Positions 58,594 to 64,000 of a stretch of 64,000 nt of DNA are shown one piece after another; positions within the stretch are counted from its first letter, which is position 1; every line of letters starts with the position of its first letter. A model generated the notes under the pieces. That model did not search any database. It was not told the origin of the DNA and saw nothing but the letters and a program-made list of their open reading frames with translations. The stretch lies in NCBI GenBank assembly GCA_022478985.1, contig JAKSZP010002725.1, positions 62,001 through 126,000 on the forward strand, read 5' to 3'. This DNA comes from Massospora cicadina (Eukaryota; Entomophthoromycota; Entomophthoromycetes; Entomophthorales; Entomophthoraceae). A program made the position numbers and the translations under genes.

Positions 58594-60070
58594 TGAAGAA
58601 GAAAGAAGAGTACCTTGTTCAAGAGGTCTTATACCTGAAAATGGAGTGAGAAGCAGATCGTGTTTGTTTAAGAAATTTTGGTGTGGATATTGAGAGATTA
58701 ATCAAACAAGTGGAGGAACTTAAAGCTCACAGATGTGCTTGTGATCCTAATATAGCAAGCGATGCTGAAGAAAGAAGTCTTCACACAATATTTGGGAAGG
58801 CGAATACCCCAAGGAACATGCCGCCCACTTTTGCTGCCATTTTGGAGATGATGCCCAAAGTCACTCCTCAAGTTAGCCGAGTAACTGAAAAAAGATAATC
58901 GGCCAGAAATAACTCAGAGGAATTTAGGGCAACGCTAAAATTGCCAACGTTCCATTGGGATAATAACCCCGGCATTTTTCTGACTGTTTGACATGACCAT
59001 GAATGGCTACAGGGATTGTCAAAAGGTGTTGACGGTCATGAATTGCCTAGACACTGACTGTCAAAACTAAGTGTTACCTCACCTGGAGGGGGACATCTGG
59101 TCATATGCTGAGGCAAAGGCGGCCATCATAAAAGAGTTTGGGAGTCTGACATGCATGTCAAAACACAAGCAGATATTTATGGAAATTCAGTTCCATAAAG
59201 ATGAATCTCTAGATAGCTTTGCAAATCAATTTTACCAGAAGTCATAGATCCTGGTCAGAGAAAAAGTATTAGATGAATTTGATGCTAGAATCACCTTGCA
59301 AGCGGCCCTTCAGACCTATTGCAATTTGCATCGCATGATGTCTTCCATGTTTGCGATGGAATTAACTACCTCACAAATGGTAAATAACTTGAAGATTTTG
59401 GGAGCAACATTTGATGCCCCAAATAGAAGCTTCAAGTCAATCCAGTATGAAATCTGAATCCCACTAAGGGAAAATAAGAAGCTAAAGAAGCGACCAATTA
59501 CCGTGCTGAGGAATAAGACAAAATAATTCAAACTTTTTAAACAAAAAGGAAAAGTTCTGCTACCAGTTTGATGAGAAAGGACATTTCGCCGTATACTTTA
59601 AAAAGCTGAAGGATCAGATCAACGTGGTCCAGGCCAAGAAGTCAGCAGCCACCAAGGTTTTGGGAAAAGGGCCCGAAGCCTAGATGTGAAACAATCTAGA
59701 GCTGCGAAGAAACATGTTCTTCCCAACATTATGAATGAAGAAATCAATATCAGTGATCTGTTCGTAGACAAAGAGCAGGATCAGCTTTACCATGCCGTGA
59801 CCAAATCTGTCACAGCTAGTGACATTTTTCCTGGAATTAATCGCCCATCTAAAGCCAAATTCAACAAGCCCTTGGGGCAGAGACCAGAACTACTAAAGGT
59901 CACCAATGACATATCTAAGGTCATTGACAAAAAATGGGTTTTGGCTTTGCCAGCCAGGGCTGAGGGAAACGGCTTGATTGATACACAAGCTAAGGTGGGA
60001 ATTGAACTCAACACCCAAAAAATTACAATATATGAGTTTTGGAATCTGGCCAAATTCAAAAAATTTTGAT
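58594..60070 (+). pseudogene. Gypsy-9 gag, right of LINE-C
   Basis: MDIERLIKQVEELKAHRCAC begins an open segment at 58683. The capsid core (about 58930-59460) carries MNCLD, LPHLEGDIWSYAEAKAAI and QFHKDESLDSFANQFYQKS, related to Gypsy-3 and -4 gag. A zinc knuckle at 59558-59599 is wrecked: C-x2-F-x4-H-x4-F, two cysteines changed to phenylalanine. A further open stretch, 59686-60069, has NEEINISDLFVDKEQDQLY, the gag-to-protease linker. No protease follows: Gypsy-10-related DNA starts instead, so Gypsy-9 is cut there or is truncated. Confidence 0.72.
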
Positions 60071-60840
60071 TTTGTTGAAAAATGACAAATTTGTAGCTCA
60101 TATCAGATTCCAATAGCCACTAGAATCTTCATGAAGAAACCCCCTATAAATTTAGTCCCAAGATGAGAAAGGCTTTGCTTTTCTCGTATAAAATGATACT
60201 TATAATAAAATTTAGGATTTTGGCACATTTCTGTACTTCAGTTTTCCGCATAAGAAATACTCTGCAGAGTTTTGCAATGGCTGGAGTCCGTTTTCTGAAC
60301 TGGTTCGCCCCTCCTGTTGTACCTGAGTCCGCCACCTACTCCGCCACCTATGCCGCAGGCTCTGCCTCCTCCTATTTCACTGCCTTTTGCCCTAGATTTT
60401 TCGCCACCCTTCCCAGCTCCCAGGGCCTTATGTCCCTGATGCTTGTGGCCAGTTTGGTGTGCGTTTTGTTCCACAAATCTATTTGGAAACACAATACTGA
60501 TCGTTTAGGATGTCTCTTCATTTTGTTGGGTCACTTGGCCTTGTTGTGTCATCTTTGGCCTGTATCTTTCCCTCTAGTGACCTCCTGCGCTCCAGTTTCC
60601 CTGACATTATCTGAGAAAAGCCTAGATTTTTTTTGTGAGTTTCTTCTACTGTTGGGTGGCTAGAGCTAGCCAATCCTCTCAGAGTTGTCACCCATTGAAG
60701 CGGTCCACTGGGCTGGTACTTTTGTATCCCTTCTTGCCTTGGTTGTTACCTTTCTCAAAGGTGTGCTGAGGGTATTGCGCGGCTCCCCTCACTCAAGACG
60801 CTCATAAAGTGTGCAGTACCTGCCACTACCGGTCTCACTC
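60071..60840 (+). other. Junction and leader region before Gypsy-10
   Basis: No LTR pair partner is available, so the 5' end of Gypsy-10 cannot be fixed. A TATAAAA at 60187-60193 and an open, hydrophobic frame at 60163-60663 are present. The frame has two leucine-rich stretches but no homology I recognise. Another frame over 60300-60440 is proline-rich and may be a decayed gag N-terminus. I treat the region as leader or LTR DNA. Confidence 0.4.
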
Positions 60841-60879
60841 TCCACTTTTCACGGGATTCCAAATTTAAAATGAGATCTA

Positions 60880-61300
60880 TAATACGTTGTCCAGCCTTAG
60901 GGCCCATCTGAAGTCTCAAGGCAAGGACTTAGCTGACATCCTCCTCCTCCAGCTGCTGCTCCGTGAAATTTCAGAGGGAGCTCACCAATGGTTACTCTCC
61001 ATGGGCGAGAATAATAGATCCCTCCTGGAATCTCTCCCAGCGTTGGAAACCTTTGTCAAACCCAGTGAATATACCCCTGCTACCTTTGAGGACTATAACT
61101 CCTTTGTACACTTGTCCCAAGGGAGACCTCACTACAGCTCAATACTTGCACCTGTTTCAAGAGCGAGCATCAAGGTTGAAATCTCTTGAACAGTTGAAGA
61201 TGGCCCTTCTTCGCAAGTTAGATAATACTGGTGCTTCCCTTGGCATATGGGATAACCCACCCCCTCCTTATCTGGGACATGCTCCATCCTTGCATCCCTG
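60880..61300 (+). pseudogene. Gypsy-10 gag
   Basis: The open stretch 60887-61189 contains LRAHLKSQGKDLADILLLQL and WLLSMGENNRSLLESLPALE, then YTPATFEDYNSF. With the shift to the frame of DLTTAQYLHLFQERASRLKS (near 61128-61187), it reads as a retrotransposon Gag domain. I see no zinc knuckle downstream, as in Tf1-like elements. A frame change near 61125 and a stop near 61190 break it, unless one is a programmed shift. Confidence 0.65.
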
Positions 61301-62275
61301 TTGTCTATCAGCCTCTGTGCCACTAAGCTGAACTGTACCGCTGAACTCCAGATCCTAGAACTTGATGACTCCATCACTGTGGGGCACCAACATGCTTCTG
61401 ATCCAGTGGTGACATATCCAGCTGAGACACTGGCCGTTATGGACACTTCCAACCTGATCCTAGAAGGCCCTACTTCCGTAATCTCCCAGTACCACTTGGA
61501 ACCAGCAGTGAGCTCGCTGGAAGGTGAGACTGAAACCTCCGTCCTAGGTGGGGGTCCTCTCGCCACTGTCCCTGCACCGCCGCGCTCCACGGAGTACCCC
61601 TCACTTTTGTCCTCAAAAGTAGAGGGGGTTAGTAAGTCTAACCCATTTGATTCAGAGCGTTCACTTCCTCCAGGGTATGGACCTGCCGTTGCCATTTTAG
61701 AACCTATGCCCCCTGCCCAACCTGTCATCCCAGTTGGCCCAGTTGAACAACTCTTTCCTATCACTCCAGAGTCACCTCTTGTGGCAGACTCCATTCAGAA
61801 ACGAGTAGAGATCCATGAGAGGATGATCGAAGAAGAGATAACCATGGCTGACCCCACCAAAAGCTTGGCTGTCCTGACTGGTGTAGTATCATGTGATAAA
61901 GACCTTCCTCCCGCCGAACATAGAGCGTTAAGTTACCCCACACCATTTAAGTCCCGTGGACAACTTTATGGCAATATAAAGTCATATGGAAAAAACTCTT
62001 TTGGGGATACTCCACATTATATGCCGCCTTCTGGGCTTGGAGCCATCCTGTCATCCCTTGGCTCTGAGGGAAATAAACCCTCCTCTGCTTACTTCTTGTT
62101 CATGGCTACCTTTTCTTCTTCAGGGAAGAGCTTTCAAGCACTCACTTTGGTGGACACTGGTGCAACTGAGAACTTCATCCGCCAAGAGTTGGCAGAGGCC
62201 CTGGAGCTACCCCTGGGAGTTGGTCAGTTTGTGAAGGGTGGTGCATCTCAAACCATTCAAGTTACCGTGTGTTAA
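61301..62275 (+). pseudogene. Gypsy-10 gag-pol linker and aspartic protease
   Basis: A 325-codon open frame. The first 200 residues are serine/proline/glutamate-rich linker. The last part has FQALTLVDTGATENFIRQEL (DTG at 62153-62161), the retropepsin active site, and ends soon after GASQTIQVTV at a TAA (62273-62275). The next frame continues directly with LTPVPF, so a single-base change near 62272 has split protease from its C-terminal part. An ATG start is not evident; in the family this is part of a polyprotein. Confidence 0.82.
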
Positions 62276-62802
62276 CACCTGTCCCTTTTATTGCCGGTGA
62301 TGGTTACTTTGTTGAAAGCTTCTCCTCGATAAAGAACCTCCTATACCCTGTTATTTTAGGGGTTGGCTGGTGGCGCCGATTTGATATTGCCACTAACCTC
62401 CTAGACTCTACCATGCATGCACAATTTCCTGGTGGAGTCACGGTTACCATCCCTTGCTTAGATGAGAGCGCCATGGTGCTCCCCAGAAGGTGGGGCCCCT
62501 CTCCTAAGGTGGGCCTAGCCTCTATTCAACCTACTGATGCCCTGACCCCAACACTTACTCTACCAGAATGCATCCGTGGATATGCTGATCTGTTTGATCC
62601 CACAAAGGCCCGCCCACTCCCTGAGCACACCAAGTTTGACTTTGAGTTTAAGTTGACCGTGGATCTTGTCAAGATATCCTCCCCAATTTACCCCTTATCC
62701 CTGAAGGAGGAGGCTGCCTTGGACGCTTGGGTAGAAGACATGCTCTCTAAGGGTCAAATCTTTAAGAAATCCTCACCTGTGTGCTCCCCCTCCTGTTTGT
62801 AG
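62269..62802 (+). pseudogene. Gypsy-10 protease C-terminus and RT entry
   Basis: It continues the protease with FVESFSSIKNLLYPVILG, then ALTPTLTLPECIRGYADLFD and HTKFDFEFKLTVDL, the stretch before RT, and ends with LDAWVEDMLSKGQIFKKSS at a TAG (62800-62802). RT carries on in the third frame (EKSDGSLRPCVDYGNLNN), so another single-base change lies near 62790. Confidence 0.82.
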
Positions 62803-64000
62803 AGAAGTCTGATGGCTCACTTCGTCCCTGTGTTGATTATGGCAATCTGAACAATGTAACAGTGCCTGACCCCCATCCGCTCCCTTTGGAGCAACAGATT
62901 GCCCGCTACGTGGAGAAGGCTAGGGTGTTCAGCAAGCTTGACTGTCTCAACGCTTTCAACCAGATCCGCATTAAAGAAGGCCAGGAGTGGTTGACTGCTT
63001 TTTGCACTCGGAAAGGTATCTACCAGTTCAGGGTTATGCCGTTTGGTTTGAAGAACGCTCCCGCCTGCTTTCAGAGGCTCATTGATGCTGTCTTGGGAGA
63101 CCTTATGGGTACATGCGCGATTGCATACATGGACGACATACTGGTATTTTCCCCAGATGCAGAATCTCATGCCCGCCATCTTGTGTCTGTCATGGAGAGA
63201 CTTTCACAGGCAAACCTTACAATTAAGGCTAGCAAGTGTGAGTTCTTCCAACCCAAGGTCGAGTTCTTAGGGAACATTATCTTCTCCCATGGTCACATGA
63301 TCGCCCCAGATAAGGAAGCAGCCATCCGTGATTGGGTTACCCCCTCATCTCTCACAGAGTTACGCAGCTTCCTTGGGACTTGTAACTTCCTCAAGAAGTT
63401 CACCCCCATCTTTCAGAAGTTGCTGCCCCTCTCTACACCGCTTCAGGGAAGAAGATTTTTAGCTGGACCAATGAATGCAACGCGGCGTTCCACGCCGTCA
63501 AGTCCATACTATTGTCCAGCCCAGTGTTGGTACATGCAGACCCCAGCCGCCCCTTCATTGTCGCCACTGATGCTTCCAACTTTGTGGTGGGAGCTGCTCT
63601 GTTACAAGAGGGGGAGGATGGAGTGGAAGCGGCCTGTTGCTTACTTTTCTAAAAAAATGACCCTGGCGCAGCTCAACTATGCAATATATGATAAGGAACT
63701 CCTTGCAGTTGTGGAGGCAGTACAACACTGGCGCCACCATTTGCATGGGTCTAAGTGGCCATTTACTGTCCGTACTGACCACAAGGCATTGATGTACTAC
63801 CGCGCCCCCCAGAAGCTATCCCCTCGCCAGTCCCGGTGGTTAGAAATCCTGTCAGTGTTTGACTTCAAATATGACTTCATTAAGGGAACCCAGAACACGT
63901 TACCTGATGCTCTATCCCGGAACCCTGCTCTAGCACCTGACCCAGCACTAGTTGACACCCACAATACCCAGGTGTTGATTAAGCCGGAACAGGTTAAGGA
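62802..64000 (+). pseudogene. Gypsy-10 reverse transcriptase and RNase H
   Basis: One frame is open from 62802 to the window end, about 399 codons. RT: LRPCVDYGNLNNVTVPDPHP, VFSKLDCLNAFNQIRI, FRVMPFGLKNAPACFQRL and the catalytic Y-M-D-D at 63126-63137, then VEFLGNIIF and LRSFLGTCNFL. Between about 63446 and 63620 the homologous reading (FIVATDASNFVVGAALLQ, RNase H start) is in another frame, so one base was lost and one gained; the original frame returns at RPVAYFSKKM. RNase H then continues with YDKELLAVVEAVQHW, VRTDHKALMYY and NTLPDALSRNPALAPDP. RT itself looks potentially functional. Confidence 0.9.

Larger units (their letters stand above)
60840..64000 (+). mobile_element. Gypsy-10: best preserved LTR retrotransposon, runs off the window
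   Basis: Gag, protease, RT and RNase H lie in order with few frameshifts, higher G+C than the older elements and an intact RT active site. It belongs with Gypsy-8 by shared stretches in protease linker, RT and RNase H, so integrase and probably a chromodomain should follow after 64000. It is the youngest-looking LTR element of the window. Confidence 0.88.

Noticed and set aside
60279..60320. Candidate primer binding sites for Gypsy-10 (TGGCTGGAGTCC, TGGTTCGCCCC)
   Set aside because: No defined LTR end upstream and no second element with the same site, so neither can be preferred over chance.
61132..61794. 220-codon minus-strand open frame over the Gypsy-10 linker
   Set aside because: Complement of the serine/proline-rich linker. 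Low-complexity sense frames often leave the antisense open. The protease DTG lies on the plus strand.
1..64000. CRISPR arrays, rRNA and tRNA genes, bacterial-type operons
   Set aside because: I saw no regularly spaced short repeats, no rRNA-like conserved stretches and no cloverleaf that I could support by reading. All recognisable coding content is eukaryotic retroelement.

Overview
This 64 kb window looks like transposon-packed intergenic DNA from a eukaryote, most likely a fungus or another organism with a transposon-rich, AT-rich genome. I could not identify the species. I found no host gene, rRNA, tRNA or CRISPR array that I can support. Nearly everything recognisable is a retrotransposon: at least nine LTR elements of the Ty3/gypsy type (gag, aspartic protease, reverse transcriptase, RNase H, integrase) and three LINE-type non-LTR elements (ORF1 with a zinc knuckle; ORF2 with an endonuclease, reverse transcriptase and C-terminal zinc finger). 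Almost all are riddled with stops and frameshifts, so coding features are listed as pseudogenes. Domain limits are read by eye from conserved motifs and are approximate.

Layout from left to right. 1-3653: 3' two thirds of Gypsy-1 (+), followed by its 3' LTR, which is split by LINE-A (-, 3920-9189, 18-bp target duplication). 9541-10040: integrase tail of Gypsy-2 (+). 10960-12955: unrecognised zinc-knuckle unit with an A-rich 3' end. 13000-17598: Gypsy-3 (-). 17599-30894: Gypsy-4 (+), with two LTRs and a GATGG duplication, inserted in the gag of Gypsy-3. 22196-28349: Gypsy-5 (+), with two LTRs and a CCTGT duplication, inserted in Gypsy-4 between RT and RNase H. 30895-32464: unassigned. 32465-44374: Gypsy-6 (+), with two LTRs, split in its leader by LINE-B (+, 32991-38259). 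44700-45850: RT fragment Gypsy-7 (-). About 45930-50150: Gypsy-8 (-), a chromodomain-bearing chromovirus. 50150-51594: unassigned. 51595 to about 60110: 5' end of Gypsy-9 (+), its gag split by LINE-C (-, 52525-58579). About 60840 to the window end: Gypsy-10 (+), the best preserved element, in the same family as Gypsy-8 and running out of the window.

The elements work as layers, not as a pathway. Nesting gives a relative clock: Gypsy-3 is older than Gypsy-4, which is older than Gypsy-5. Each LINE is younger than the LTR element it interrupts. LINE-A and LINE-B are near-equal-length copies (5270 and 5269 bp) of one family in opposite orientations. LINE-C is a different family. Gypsy-4, -5 and -9 share one primer binding site, TGGTGCTCACTACAGG, and Gypsy-6 has a shortened form, which points to one unusual primer tRNA. 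Every older LTR element has lost part of its RT catalytic pair. Only Gypsy-10 (YMDD), the Gypsy-7 fragment (YLDD) and LINE-A/-B (FADD) keep theirs.
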